Assembly: GCA_037043455.1 (NCBI GenBank)
Contig: JAWPHD010000139.1
Coordinates: 310,001-374,000 of the forward strand
Source: Cyrtodaria siliqua
Taxonomy: Eukaryota > Mollusca > Bivalvia > Adapedonta > Hiatellidae
DNA: 64,000 nt
Direction: 5' to 3'
A program made the position numbers and the translations under genes. Within the stretch, counting starts at the first letter, position 1. Every line of letters starts with the position of its first letter. The notes below the pieces were generated by a model. That model saw only the letters and a program-made list of their open reading frames with translations, made no database searches and was not told the origin of the DNA. Positions 12,361 through 22,790 of the stretch are shown here, in pieces.

Positions 12361-13947
12361 GAAAGCTTCCCTAATAAATTAACCTTTTTCAAAAAGAAAG
12401 TCAACACTCAATAACCGAAAATAAACTCTTAATGGGAAATTACTCGGGTTAGAATTTTATGATAAAAATTATGACCACATGTTTATTTATTATTATTATT
12501 ATTATTATAAAAAAAAAAGATTTTATAACGAAATGAACATGGTAAAAGCAATATCTGATCAGTGGTATGGACATTCAAATTTGAAAGATATAAACAACGA
12601 ACCCGTAAGCTTAGGTAATAGCAATAACGCAGAAGAATTAAGGAATGTAATAAAAAAAAAAAGCGTCTTCCTCCAAAAAGCCAATTACAAAATGCTGATA
12701 ATTTAGTTTTGCCCCTACTACAAATCAGTAGTGTTATTACTTATTGGTCCTTTGAGATCATCAAGCCAAATATTTGTGGATTTAAGGTAGAATATCGCTT
12801 AAGCCGATGCTAGGAGACGTGGGAGGTGTTACACTTTACATTACCTCTCCTGAACAGACTCAATAAAAACCAAGGCTGCTACTTTATCTCTTGTTTGTGT
12901 TCGTTGCTTCAAATGGATACCTTTTTTAGTATTTATTTACATCTTAAGACATTATCTATAAACTGACAATTCACTTTTCAGGCCGATAAAGATGCAAATT
13001 ATTTCCTTGCTGTATTAAAACACTGAACTAAAAGCAGGTATTAACGTCGGAAGGAAATGTAGCATTTACAGAACGCAGCCAACCATATCCGGTATTTTAA
13101 GAATATAAAGAAGGCATGCAAGGAGAAATTTGGGAATCGCCGAACACGATAAATACAAAACATATTGCTGTCTCGGTTTGATTGAGAACGATAGTGAAAA
13201 GTCCTTGCTACCTTTCACGCCGTTAAGCAGAATTTCGTCTATTTGTATTAATGGGATGCAATACTGTTACGTTTATGCAGAACTGATACTAAAAGGTGTT
13301 TTAGTGTGTTTTATTATATGTATTGTAATTATATGTATTGTATTTCTTTGGTGCATTTTTCAGAAGGAAAACTTGAGTCGGCAAGAGAACAGAAAAAATC
13401 ATGGGACCATAATACTAAACACAGGGCCTTAACTTAATTAGGACGTTAATATATCTATTAATTCTTGGATATTATGAATCAAAAATATAATGCGGGAGTC
13501 ATTTTAAGAAGTGAATGTACGTTCTATTTTATCCTGGGATTCAGTCGTTAATATTTATTTAATTTCCTTTTATATTTGTTTACACTTAATTTATTTGTTC
13601 AAATGTACTTATCCCCTCTTCTGTAGTTTTGGAAGAACCATACGTTTTTTTTCAATCGCACCATTATATAATGGTCAAATCACAATGTCATACTTTTGGT
13701 ATAAACTTCATTTAGCATAATATTACAGAACCCTTTTATGTCTTCATTAAACTTTGCATATTTACACTGATTATTCGTTGTTATACATTCTGGAATACGG
13801 CCCCGGAAGGCGACACATGTGTTCTCTGGTTTTAAAACATTTTTTCTTGTTTTTTCGTTTGTGTACGCTTTTGCGAGATATTAAGTGGAATGCTAATCCA
13901 TTTCTCACAACCTTGATGCATTCAATATGTTCTTTTCTTGTTTTCAG
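12361..13947. other. stretch without a supported gene
   Basis: It contains a (TTA)n microsatellite at 12485-12508 and part of a dispersed repeat at 12780-12910 and 13125-13205 ('gaacagactcaat', 'tctcggtttgattgaga'), related to the 16.1-17.2 kb repeats. A 100-codon frame at 13130-13432 has a hydrophobic run, but its start overlaps the repeat and it has no splice or family support. Confidence 0.5.
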
Positions 13948-14088
13948 CTTCACAAGTTTGTGAGCATATTAACTGTCCTGCTAGGACAGACTGCATGTCT
14001 GTAAGCCCAAGGCGTGCAATAGTCATTTGTAGATGGGGTGATGTCGATGAAATGTGCGTAGTTAAAGGGATGACCACAAGAGAAATAG
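13948..14088 (+). CDS. host exon: cysteine module A
   Basis: A 141-nt block lies between a clear 3' splice site (cttttcttgttttcag) and a donor (ATAG|GTATTT). Both boundaries are phase 1, giving 47 codons without a stop. Cysteines follow C-x4-C-x5-C-x11-C-x8-C (CEHINC, then CPARTDC). This is a secreted-type, disulfide-rich module, and its family is not identified. A diverged copy (A') lies at 46412. The next exon downstream would be module B at 14875. The frame also runs on past the donor to 14345; splicing at 14088 is preferred because A' shows similarity only up to the same point. Confidence 0.6.
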
Positions 14089-14344
14089 GTATTTCTCATT
14101 TTATGTACTTAAATAATTCAACAAATTGCTGTTTACGTTCAACACATTTGTTTAATTATTTAGAGCCGCCACAGAGAGAGGGAATCCGGGGTTATTTTAC
14201 TCTAACAGCATATATATTGCTTATATTAAAGTACCTTTGCTCAAGATTTAAGAGGGGTTGTGGAGAGGAAGTAAATCAGCCCCGTTTGAAAGAAAAAGAA
14301 GAAAAAAGAAATGTCCCTAAAGATGTTTTGACCTTAGACTTCTA

Positions 14345-14615
14345 AATGTGACTTTGACCTTGGAGCCACGGGCCTAAATTTTACGTGCGACACGTCGTCT
14401 TGTTGTGGTGAGCACTTGTGCTAAGTTATTTGAAAATCCGTCCATGAATGTCGAAGTTATTAACCGGATATGAAAGCATTTCTTTTTGACCTGTGGTGAG
14501 CGCCCGTGCCAGGTTATTTGAAAAGCCAGAGTTATTGACCGGACCCGATTATACGGGCTGACTGAAAGACGGAAGGACGGTGCGACTACAATAGGCCACC
14601 CTTTGGAGGCATAAA
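14345..14615. repeat. dispersed 'gacacgtcgtc' repeat
   Basis: It contains 'gtgactttgaccttggagcc', 'gcgacacgtcgtcttgttg' and two copies of 'gtgagc(a/g)c..gtgc.a.gttatttgaaaa', ending with 'gacggaaggacggtgcgac'. It is a non-coding dispersed element of a type frequent in bivalves. A 45-bp AT-rich microsatellite (tatatata/catacatg) follows at 14648-14690. Confidence 0.6.
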
Positions 14616-14874
14616 AAAAGATCGAAAGACCATACAACCGATTTTTAAAATATATATATATACATATATATATACATACATGTACTTAGCAAGAAAAAAG
14701 TCATGTTTGGTTGAACATTAAATGACTATTTTAAATTAAAGTAAGATTTTATTCAAAAGTTTTATAAATATATATGGCGGCTGGCGTTTTTATCTCTCTG
14801 AGCCGTATTCAAAGAATTCACTGTACCCACCACCTGCATACAGTAGAAATGATTGTTATGAATTTACGTTTCAG

Positions 14875-15089
14875 CTAGATCCGACCCTTGTAAAATTAAT
14901 AATAAATGCAGAGCTGGTGAAGACTGCATGGCTGTATGGACCAAATATACGAACGGAATGCAAGCCATGTCTAACCGAAACTGTGCATGTGTCCTCTTGG
15001 ATATGTTGGCAAGCTTTGCAAAAGTGCGTACTTCTACCGAGTCTAGTTCAAAACCGTTCAAATGTTATATTTTGCTCGGCGACTTCTAA
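14875..15089 (+). CDS. host exon: cysteine module B (open to a stop)
   Basis: After the acceptor 'tttacgtttcag' a phase-1 frame stays open for 71 codons to TAA at 15087. It starts ARSDPCKINNKCRAGEDC and has a CAC pair further on, giving PC-x5-C-x5-C ... C-x-C. The start matches exon B' at 58239 (ARSSPC-x5-C-R-x2-ED-C). No donor is obvious, so it may be an alternative last exon or an exon that lost its donor. No AATAAA follows closely. Confidence 0.5.
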
Positions 15090-15663
15090 GTGAAAATCTT
15101 CCAATATGTAATAATAATATAAGAGACCTACTAATCCAGTAGAACGACCTCAAGCAGTCTATGTCCTCTTTATAGTCAGTCGACATTAATGCATAGACGT
15201 AATAAACCAATAATACATACTTCTTAGATCTCTGATATTACCTTTACTATCTCAGTAATGAGACACATATTGGTCGCTTTATTTTACCATAGTGATGCAT
15301 GAAAAAATACTATACGTGTGTGAAGAGTCTAACCTTCCAAAATCGTCAAAAGTACCTTTAAAACCAAAGTACAATGAATACAGTATCTTGGTTTTCTACT
15401 TACCTCTCTGTAAATAAACACTAACACCTTTTATTTAGTTCACTTTCAAAGTGTCCTGTTTATCACAATGTTATTTCAGTCTCACTAATATATTTTGCAC
15501 AGGCGCGCACCATCACATTATCCGCGCAACAGGGTGTAGAAGAAATATTAAAGAAAGATATATTATTGGAGTTATTGTACGACATTTTGAATATCTGTAT
15601 CCACTTAGTGTACATAATAAGTCACTGTACGCATATGAAACCAAGACTTATATCCAATTACAG

Positions 15664-15813
15664 GTTTACCTGAAATGGCCGACAGTAAGAAGAAATATTC
15701 TTTAGTTACAACACTAAGTCCGGTCTGTATATGTCAGAAAGGGAAACTTACAACTATTTGTCAAGTAAATCTACTAGATCAACAGATAACTACACAAAAA
15801 CAGCTGCTATTAG
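15664..15813 (+). CDS. host exon: module C
   Basis: A 150-nt block lies between 'ccaattacag' and a consensus donor (TTAG|GTAAGT). It is phase 1 at both ends and open for 50 codons. Its second half (VCICQKGKLTTIC) resembles the end of module A (VICRWGDVDEMC). It ends with a glutamine-rich, helix-prone stretch closing in LLLG, like the ends of the 54-nt exons near 59-60 kb. The first cysteines of module A are missing. Confidence 0.5.
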
Positions 15814-16096
15814 GTAAGTCCTGAAATGTGTGTGTGTGTTTGAGTGCTGGGCTATTTTGGGACAGTAGGGCGAAAGCATATTTTGCCAACACCATTGATC
15901 GTGTTAAAACCCTGGTATTTACCGGCTTCAGAAATTGAGGAGGCAGTCACGATTGCATTTTCTTGTTACGAATTGAAACGAAGCCATTCCTTTTTACAAT
16001 GGAAATCAACGAAGTTCTGATAGGTAAAATTAACTGCCTCGCTAATTTCTAATTGTTGTTTCCTGAAAAACAAACACAACTTCATATACTTATATA

Positions 16097-16591
16097 TACT
16101 TATATTTAATTATCGGTGCTACTTTTTCATTTTTTTTTGTTTTCTTACTTAATTTTCGATTCAGTGGTTCCACTACTCCAGCCGATTAAAGGCTCTGTGT
16201 ATTGTTTAACCACTTATAGGATATGTTGTCTGCTTTTTAATTTAGTCTTTTGACTGTTACTTGTGATATGCAGGCTTCATAACCGCTGCTCCCAACTAAA
16301 TTCCATTATGTTTATTTCGCTCTTCGGGGCATTTAATTTTATTAGATATTGGGACCATACGCCGTACGACATGGAGATCCCGCCATATGCATGCCATCTT
16401 CGGCATGGTTTAAATTTTTGTACTATTGATTTTATGAATATTGAGTTCTGCTCAACCCGGGGTTAGAGGGCGTGAGCGGTAGGTAGCATAGTTCACTACC
16501 GCTCATGAACAGTCTCAATCAAACCGAGACTGCAATATTTCCTTTGTGTCGTTTTCGGCCATTTCCAAAGGTCCATTATCATACTCTTTTT
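16097..16591. repeat. ~500-bp repeat, copy 1
   Basis: It runs from 'atacttatatttaattatcg' to 'ccattatcatactctttttt' and is nearly identical to 16698-17196 in the same orientation. Its 3' part ('gaacagtctcaatcaaaccg', 'aggtccattatcatactct') recurs alone at 18001-18082 and in reverse at 44685-44815. No ORF. Confidence 0.8.
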
Positions 16592-16697
16592 TATAGCACA
16601 GTGGCGTTGCTTATGCAGTGTGGCGGCAGTAAAACGTCTTCACGCGCTTGCAATCAGTACAGTTATTCATTCGATCTTTGGAGATCGCTGAGCCCGA

Positions 16698-17196
16698 TAC
16701 TTATATTTAATTATCGGTGGTGCTTTTTTGTTTTTTTACTTAATTTTCGATTCAGTGGTTCCACTACTCCAGCCGATTAAAGGCTCTGGGTATTGTTTAA
16801 CCACTTATAGGATATGTTGTCTGCTTTTTAATTTAGTCTTTGGACTGTTACTTGTGATATGCAGGTTTCATAACCGCATCTCCCAACTAAATTACATTAT
16901 GTTTATTTCGCTCATCATTTAATTTTATTAGATACTGGGACCATACGCCGTACGACATGGAGATGCGTTACACTCCATGTCCACCGCCATATGCATGCCA
17001 TCTTTGGGATGGTTTAAATTTTTGTACTATTGATTTTATGAATATTGATTTCTGCTCAACCCGGGGCTAGAGGGCGTGAGCGGTGGCTAGCATATTTCAC
17101 TACCGCTCATGAACAGTCTCAATCAAACCGAGACTGCAATATTTCGTATGTGTCGTTTTAGGCCATTTCCAAAGGTCCATTATCATACTCTTTTTC
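16698..17196. repeat. ~500-bp repeat, copy 2
   Basis: Second direct copy of the element at 16097-16591, separated from it by about 105 bp of unrelated sequence. It contains a small insertion (gcgttacactccatgtcca) relative to copy 1. Confidence 0.8.
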
Positions 17197-17204
17197 ATCT
17201 CTGT

Positions 17205-17530
17205 TGAGTGATTGACCCATTTACAGTTCGTCACTATGCTTTCCTCTTTGACTGTGCGATGACGGGACTTGATTTTGGACCCTATGATGACGTCTACCTA
17301 AATCCTCAAAGGACCGGTAGCGTCTTAAATCTTGTCTTGTCGTACCCCCAATGGTTTGTTCTCACGTTGCTCTGGCTTCTGAAAAGTCAATGAGTACTTG
17401 CTTTGTGGATTTCTTGACTTTTGTTTTTTTTATATTAATATATACATGATGATTTATGTGTTATACTTATATTACCTATTAATGTTGCATTGTTTGTTAG
17501 AGAATATAACCTGGCGCGATATCTTTATTT
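17205..17530 (+). mobile_element. Penelope-like 3' fragment
   Basis: It starts with codons for DPFTVRHYAFLFDCAMTG and then a diverged version of the shared 3' tail ('gctctggcttctgaaaagtc', 'ttgtttgttagagaatata'). Confidence 0.65.
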
Positions 17531-17588
17531 TCAGAGTTATAAGTTTGTGACATTCTGTCTTAAAACAAAGATTTACTTTATTCCACAG

Positions 17589-17717
17589 ATTACGACGATC
17601 CCTGTCATGTAACTCCCTGCTTAAATCATGGAGCATGTATGCCGGATGTTACTAATGACGAGATAGGATACATCTGCAGATGTCCATACGGATACCTAGG
17701 TGACTTCTGTGAGCATG
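17589..17717 (+). CDS. host exon: EGF-like domain 1
   Basis: A 129-nt exon lies between 'ttactttattccacag' and the donor CATG|GTACGT, phase 1-1, 43 codons. The cysteine spacing C-x4-C-x5-C-x12-C-x1-C-x8-C, with a G-Y and a terminal G-D-F-C, is the EGF-like signature. It is extracellular. Its next coding partner downstream is the EGF exon at 44389, now 26.7 kb away because the Polinton occupies the intron. Confidence 0.8.
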
Positions 17718-18000
17718 GTACGTATCAGTTTTGTAACGGGTAAAATGTAACAAGAAAGGAAGTAAAACCAGCAACAACTATTTTTAAAATATAACAACAA
17801 ATGTATTCAAATACTACAATGAAAAGTATTCACTGACAGAAAATACATAAAACGGATCTTTGTTATATATATCAGTATTTCTTTAAAATTCATTATACGA
17901 ATAAAGTCTAAATAATATGGGTAAGTGTCCCTTTAATCTAAAATGTTAAGTTTCCCTTTAATACAAATTGTCAAGTGTCCTTTTAATCCAGTTTAACTTC

Positions 18001-18082
18001 AAGTCTAACCGAGACTGCAATATTTCGTATGTGTCGTTTTCGGCCGTTTCCAAAGGTCCATTGTCATACTCTTTTTCCTTGT
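18001..18082. repeat. fragment of the 16.1/16.7-kb repeat
   Basis: It matches the last ~80 bp of those repeats ('accgagactgcaatatttcg' onward to 'catactctttttc'). Confidence 0.75.
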
Positions 18083-18764
18083 TTAATACTTCACAATAGA
18101 CCAAATGATCCACAGTCATTTATTGTTTATTATAGATGAGCATCCTCTCACAATAGTTTTAATTCACAGAATCCAATATATTGTAAATTCTCAATTAAAA
18201 TACTGAGCCAGATACTCCACTTTGATTGCTGATTCTGAAACCCCACAGGTTTTACTAAGGTCAGCTTTATAAATATGCCAACATGGAACATTCTAGATTA
18301 AAGCATGTTCTGTAACAATCTACACATCTCAGTATGTAAACAATAATTGAGAAATTACTAGAATCAGCTATTAATAGAAAGAATTTGATTGCTGGATCAA
18401 TAAACATATATAGCAATATATACACGAGGGTAACAATATATATTTAGGAACACTATAATTAAGTTATTCGAATGACCTCTTCAGTACACTGTATCAAATC
18501 AATGTTATCTCACATGGCTGTCCGTAGCAAGTAAACACGGCAATCACACATGTCAACATTTAAAAAGCCCAGTTCATTCAATAAATAATATAACTGTTCA
18601 GTTATCAAATGACGTCACTTGTTTGTCGTTTCCTATTGTCATTTCTAATAATATATATTAACTAGTAAATTAATGCTTCTTTATTAACATTGTAATTGTT
18701 GTTTTTGTTAATTCGCGTTTTTGGCTGACAGTGTTCTTTGAAAGCTACAGTTCCTATTTTAATT
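18083..18764. other. intron stretch without a supported gene
   Basis: AT-rich intronic sequence. No ORF, splice-site pair or recognisable repeat was seen. Confidence 0.45.
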
Positions 18765-19105
18765 CATATATACATGATCATCTAAGTGTTGCATTTATAT
18801 TGCCTATTAATGCTGCCTTGTTTGTTAGAGAATATAGCCTGGTCGGGATTTCTGTACTTACACTTTCGCGTTTTATTTTGATGAAATAGGGTAAGAGTGA
18901 GGTTTGGTGACCTTATAACCTGGTTTAACCCCACAGCGCTGTTTCATCCACTGACCGTTCCAAGGCGGTAGCCCTATTGTCAACCATGTTATGTCTGTGA
19001 TGTCATTTACCTTGCGTTTTTTTTATCTTTGATATTTTTATTCGTTTCGATGCATGATTTTGGTTGACTGTGGTCCTTGAATGCTACATTTCCTTCCCGA
19101 CATTT
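18765..19105 (+). mobile_element. Penelope-like 3' tail fragment (untranslated part only)
   Basis: It shows the tail motifs in order: 'tatattgcctattaatgctg', 'gtttgttagagaatata', 'ggtttggtg', 'ggcggtagccctattgtcaa', 'gattttggttgactg', 'gtccttgaatgct'. No RT codons are left. Confidence 0.65.
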
Positions 19106-19256
19106 ATAGCTACTCATATCATTGATTGAAGGCAATCAGTGTTTACGTAGCGTCCAACAGTGTGGTTGGTACATTTCGGAATGTCATTTTCCCGCATGAA
19201 TACTCTTCATTCTTGACAGACAATCAAACAAATGATTTCATATTTTTTAAATACAG

Positions 19257-19403
19257 GATCTTACATGAGTGACTGTGTATTATTAATTTTAATAAAAGAG
19301 TTGGATAAAATGATTGGATACGAGGCTCTGCCGAGTATCCTATCTTTTTATTCAACGAGTTTATTAAAGTCAATAATACTTAGTCACGAATGTAAGATTC
19401 TAT
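19257..19403. repeat. 147-bp inverted repeat (MITE-like)
   Basis: The left arm starting 'atcttacatgagtgactg' pairs with the right arm ending 'agtcacgaatgtaagat', over about 65 bases each with scattered mismatches. The centre is 'gaggctctgccgagtatcc'. No coding capacity. Confidence 0.7.
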
Positions 19404-19963
19404 TTTTCACATAACAAACCTACGACGTGATAGTTTCACTTTAATGTTGTCAATTTACCTTGTATACGGCGACAATTTCTAAGTGAAATCATGACGTCGT
19501 TTTGTTGTTTTCATGTTGTCAGATAAGTTACAGAGCTGTAACGCGTTCGCCCTACAAATATTGCGACACCTTACACTAAACTGAACGTTACTAACCTGTG
19601 TTTGATAGTACGATTTCAAAAAAGGATAAATATGTAAGGTGTCTGCACGCATCGTATGATATGCCATGAACATAATTGGGATTAAATACAAACACAGTGA
19701 TTCGGTCCTCATTTGCATCTGTAATACGCTAGTGTATTACGAGAAATAAGTAATGACTTTATTACACTCACAGAAGCTATGTTATGTGATAAAGAATCTT
19801 AGTGCCTGATTTATATGAAGCAAATTGAAAAGTGCTTCATTGTTATTTTTTATTATAATATCTTTAAGCAATATCAAATGTAGTTTATTCAATTCAGTGG
19901 TTTGGTATTGTCAATAACCTGAAAGTAAACAATCGTGTAAGTTCATGTATGCATATGTATATA
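19404..19963. other. intron stretch left of the Polinton
   Basis: No gene. A 20-bp near-palindrome (gtaatacgctagtgtattac) lies at 19721-19740. Otherwise AT-rich intron. Confidence 0.45.
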
Positions 19964-19970
19964 TGCTTTA
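19964..19970. repeat. Polinton target-site duplication, left
   Basis: TGCTTTA directly precedes the left terminal inverted repeat and is repeated at 44381-44387. Flanking TA-rich bases make the exact length uncertain; it could be a few bases longer. Confidence 0.7.
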
Positions 19971-20367
19971 TATATGTATAAACTGGGGGTTGCCGACCAA
20001 AATCATAAAAACCTAAAATTTTTATCATAATCACTAAATCATCAAAATGGTGGACTAAAAATCATCAAAATTCTGGACCAAAAAACCCATAACATGGTCA
20101 ATATCTGTCAAAAAAACATAACCTACCTGTCCATGGACTAAAATGCATAGCCGGGGTTCTGAACCAAAACCCCATAACATGGTTAATATCTGTCAAAAAC
20201 CATAACCTACCTGTCCATGGACTAAAATACATAGCCCACCTACCCATGGCTCAAAAATATATATATTTCTAGACCAAAATATGGCTTGGCTTCGCCATGG
20301 TCCCCCAAACAAAGACTAACGATGCTCAACAATGCAGCGAGGTTTCTGGCCCACCGGTGGCTTTGCT
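19971..20367 (+). repeat. left terminal inverted repeat
   Basis: It begins TATATGTATAAACTGGGGG and matches the reverse complement of 43972-44380 with only a few differences (a TA-repeat length change and single bases). Inside it an ~80-bp segment is present twice in tandem ('cataacatgg(t/c)... ctgtccatggactaaaat'). Confidence 0.9.
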
Positions 20368-20376
20368 ATAATGTGA

Positions 20377-20661
20377 TTAAACCTGAATACGTCTAGATTT
20401 TAAGCACTCAGCATTATAATTTAAATTTCCAATAAATTTATCCACTATTCTGACTGAAACTCCACCACAATCAGCACACATTTTATTTTTTGCTCTTGTA
20501 CCTTTTTTACATATTGAGCATGGTAATACATGACTTTTTAATAGATACTTATGCAAACTGCAATAATTAGAATCTTTGGTAGTTTTATTTTTACTTGGAT
20601 TGTGTAATCTAATTTTAAGAAATTTGCAAACATTGATTTGTTTTTGATAATTGCTTTCCAT
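20377..20661 (-). CDS. small Cys-rich protein (possible zinc binding)
   Basis: 94 codons from ATG at 20661, next to the left TIR and reading towards it. Cysteine pairs CSIC and CADCGG around a basic stretch suggest a zinc ribbon (C-x2-C ... C-x2-C), with other cysteines before them. Function unknown. The upstream region carries the element's TTAAGGAAATATATA promoter-like motif and is shared with the divergent gene at 20786. Confidence 0.6.
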   Translation of the reverse strand: MESNYQKQINVCKFLKIRLHNPSKNKTTKDSNYCSLHKYLLKSHVLPCSICKKGTRAKNKMCADCGGVSVRIVDKFIGNLNYNAECLKSRRIQV

Positions 20662-20675
20662 TATTTTTTTGTATT

Positions 20676-20690
20676 ATATATTTCCTTAAT
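20676..20690 (-). promoter_or_regulatory. Polinton promoter-like motif
   Basis: On the - strand it reads TTAAGGAAATATATA, 15 bases before the ATG at 20661. It is one of several copies upstream of genes in this element. Confidence 0.45.
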
Positions 20691-20753
20691 ACATTATAGT
20701 GAGATGACCGGTGGGCTATGTATTTTGTATTATATAAATTTTTAAAAACTCTC

Positions 20754-20777
20754 TTAAGGAAAATAATATATATAAAA
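20754..20777 (+). promoter_or_regulatory. Polinton promoter-like motif
   Basis: TTAAGGAAAATAATATATA lies shortly before the ATG at 20786. It matches the motifs at 20676, 30874, 43849 and 28484. Confidence 0.45.
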
Positions 20778-20785
20778 AAGAAATA

Positions 20786-20980
20786 ATGGATACTGGTTTA
20801 GAACACTTAATACATCTATATGAAACAGGTGTAATAGGTGAGCATACTGTTTTAGGAAAAATAATATACCTATTTAGAGCAGATGTAATAGGTATACAAA
20901 CATTTAAAGATGTAATAAAGCGGTGGTATGAGATAAATAAGGAGGATGGAATAGACTTATTATTTCACATGGAGAAGTAG
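20786..20980 (+). CDS. small helical protein, unknown
   Basis: 64 codons, predicted mostly helical. The start (MDTGLEHLIHLYETGVIGE) is clearly related to the small ORF at the other end of the element (43695-43841, MTTVLEKLIHLFETGVID). It has a strong promoter-like motif. A role in regulation or as a terminal accessory protein is possible, but nothing in the sequence shows it. Confidence 0.55.
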   Translation: MDTGLEHLIHLYETGVIGEHTVLGKIIYLFRADVIGIQTFKDVIKRWYEINKEDGIDLLFHMEK

Positions 20981-21067
20981 AGGGGTAAATTTAAAAATGG
21001 CTTTTTTTTTAAATTTACGAATACATAGGTGGTGGATCATACTCGTACACATTACTAAAACAATTTA

Positions 21068-21634
21068 TCACACACTTTTCAGACTTTTTTGTAAGGTTGC
21101 CATTGCTTCCTTTCTTCCCTGCTCCACTAGTTCTTTTTTTTGAACTTCGCTAATTTCAAGTGTCTTTTGTTCTTTCAAATTATAATATCTCTCCAGTTCA
21201 TCCAAAATCAACTTAAACTCTTGCTCAGATATCTGTGCATCACTCAATGCTTTTGATATTAACTGCTTCATACTATTCAACTTAGACTTTGCCAAAGTTT
21301 TTATTTTATGATGTTTTTGAGCTTTTACAATAAGCTTGCGTCTGATGAAATTAATACAAACACCTGTAGCTCCACATAGTATTGCTGCTATTTCTAAAGG
21401 TAACAAAACTGGAACAACAAATCCAATCCCAGCCATAATAACACCTGCAGATATTAAGGTAGTGTCAATTCCATCCGTGATATTAATACCACGTTTATAT
21501 TTTTTATAAAGAGACTTGCGTGTGTCTCGCTCTGTAATTAACTTTTGTTCAATCTCTGAAATATTTTGTAATCTATAATTTTGTACGTCCTCTGACAACT
21601 CCGGATATAAACTTGGTGCTGTCGGTTGCTTCAT
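21068..21634 (-). CDS. Polinton membrane protein, unknown
   Basis: 188 codons from ATG at 21634. The N-terminal third is a charged helix. Residues about 58-95 form two adjacent hydrophobic segments (SAGVIMAGIGFVVPVLLPL, then EIAAILCGATGVCINFI). The rest is a long charged coiled-coil-like helix. It is probably membrane-bound. It follows the fibre-like gene by 15 bp in the same direction, suggesting co-expression. No family name is assigned. Confidence 0.6.
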   Translation of the reverse strand: MKQPTAPSLYPELSEDVQNYRLQNISEIEQKLITERDTRKSLYKKYKRGINITDGIDTTLISAGVIMAGIGFVVPVLLPLEIAAILCGATGVCINFIRRKLIVKAQKHHKIKTLAKSKLNSMKQLISKALSDAQISEQEFKLILDELERYYNLKEQKTLEISEVQKKELVEQGRKEAMATLQKSLKSV

Positions 21635-21649
21635 TTTTAATAAGACAAA

Positions 21650-22117
21650 TTAAATTAATTCAATTAATAATGACACCACCGTATTTACAGCGGTAGCGTT
21701 AGCAACCTTGCATACAAAGTTGACAACAGAACCAGCATCAATCTCTAAAGGACTATCAAAGTTATCGTGTTTGCGTGGGGTGGTGTGAAGCGTTATACCA
21801 TAATTGGGTTGTTCAACACCATCGACAGAAACTATGACAGTTACGTCACCAACTAATCGGTCACATGCTAAACCTATTCCCATAATCCGACCACGGCGTG
21901 TCATTACATACCCCACATTTGTTTCTGCTCCACCGTTACCAAATGAGAGTACTCTATGCATTGCAATAGGACCCTTAGCCTCCGCACATAGTGTTATAAT
22001 CCCATATTTAAGATTATCAACTCGGTTAACAATAGGCACAACTCGCCTATATAAATTTTGAACATCATTTATCAAAGCCTCTAAGTCTTCTGTTTTTTTA
22101 GGTCCAAATATACTCAT
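21650..22117 (-). CDS. beta-rich, fibre/knob-like protein
   Basis: 155 codons. After a short helical start, the protein alternates short hydrophobic strands with glycines and ends '...DAGSVVNFVCKVANAT' followed by a hydrophobic strand. This arrangement resembles small beta-sandwich knob or spike proteins of tailless viruses, where a 'DAGD-x-h' turn and an alanine-rich last strand are usual. It sits beside the minor capsid gene. A virion surface role is inferred from fold-like features and position only. Confidence 0.45.
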   Translation of the reverse strand: MSIFGPKKTEDLEALINDVQNLYRRVVPIVNRVDNLKYGIITLCAEAKGPIAMHRVLSFGNGGAETNVGYVMTRRGRIMGIGLACDRLVGDVTVIVSVDGVEQPNYGITLHTTPRKHDNFDSPLEIDAGSVVNFVCKVANATAVNTVVSLLIELI

Positions 22118-22142
22118 TGTTTTTTTATAAAAAGATAATTTT

Positions 22143-22790
22143 TTAAATAATTTCTAAAACACAACTCATGGGCAAGCCGTGATTATCTATCTTGTCGCCA
22201 TACTCATCTCTGACTTCTATTTTTAATTCAGAAATTGCACCATTCGCAAGACGGTGATATTCAGGATAAAAATAAGGTGTAAATACAATATCTCCATACT
22301 GCTTATTTACTACAGGTACAACCCCTATAACAGTGCTTGGTGCACCATTGAAATAATTACCACTTGTATTAATTTGTTCCAGATGAACATAGAGCTGTTT
22401 ATAAGGAGCTAAATCAATTGGGCAATCTCCCACACGAACACCTTTTATCCATCTTCTGTCCTTGAATCCCAGCATGTTTGAAAGACGGGTTGACATTCGT
22501 GTCTCTATTGGCGTATCTAAAACTGCTAAAGCATTTTGCGTATAAATCTCTAGGATAATATTTTCATTAAGCAATTTAAACCTTTCTACCAAGTCTTGTA
22601 AGTTATAGAGTCCACCTGATATAGTTTGCGTTTTATCTGGGTTTCTTGTCTTTATGACTTCTCCATCAACATTAAACCAACCGATAGTGTATGTAAAACT
22701 TTTTAATCCAACGCGCTTATCTCCATTTCTATTATCAACATACTGTTGTAAGTTAATAGAGTTGTCTATGTTTGAAATGGTATGAAACAT
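22143..22790 (-). CDS. mCP: Polinton minor capsid (penton-like) protein
   Basis: 215 codons if started at ATG 22790. The 16 codons upstream (frame open to 22838) lie in the AT-rich promoter and are unlikely to be used. The C-terminal part 'ELKIEVRDEYGDKI' followed by short strands is the mark of the single jelly-roll minor capsid protein of Polintons, which forms the pentons. The middle contains 'KGVRVGDCPIDLAPYKQLYV', also typical. Divergent from the 421-aa gene starting at 22819, with a shared TATATATA spacer. Confidence 0.7.
   Translation of the reverse strand: MFHTISNIDNSINLQQYVDNRNGDKRVGLKSFTYTIGWFNVDGEVIKTRNPDKTQTISGGLYNLQDLVERFKLLNENIILEIYTQNALAVLDTPIETRMSTRLSNMLGFKDRRWIKGVRVGDCPIDLAPYKQLYVHLEQINTSGNYFNGAPSTVIGVVPVVNKQYGDIVFTPYFYPEYHRLANGAISELKIEVRDEYGDKIDNHGLPMSCVLEII

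Noticed and set aside
13130..13432. Small membrane protein with a strong hydrophobic segment.
   Set aside because: Its start overlaps a dispersed repeat, and no splice sites or homologous copy support it.
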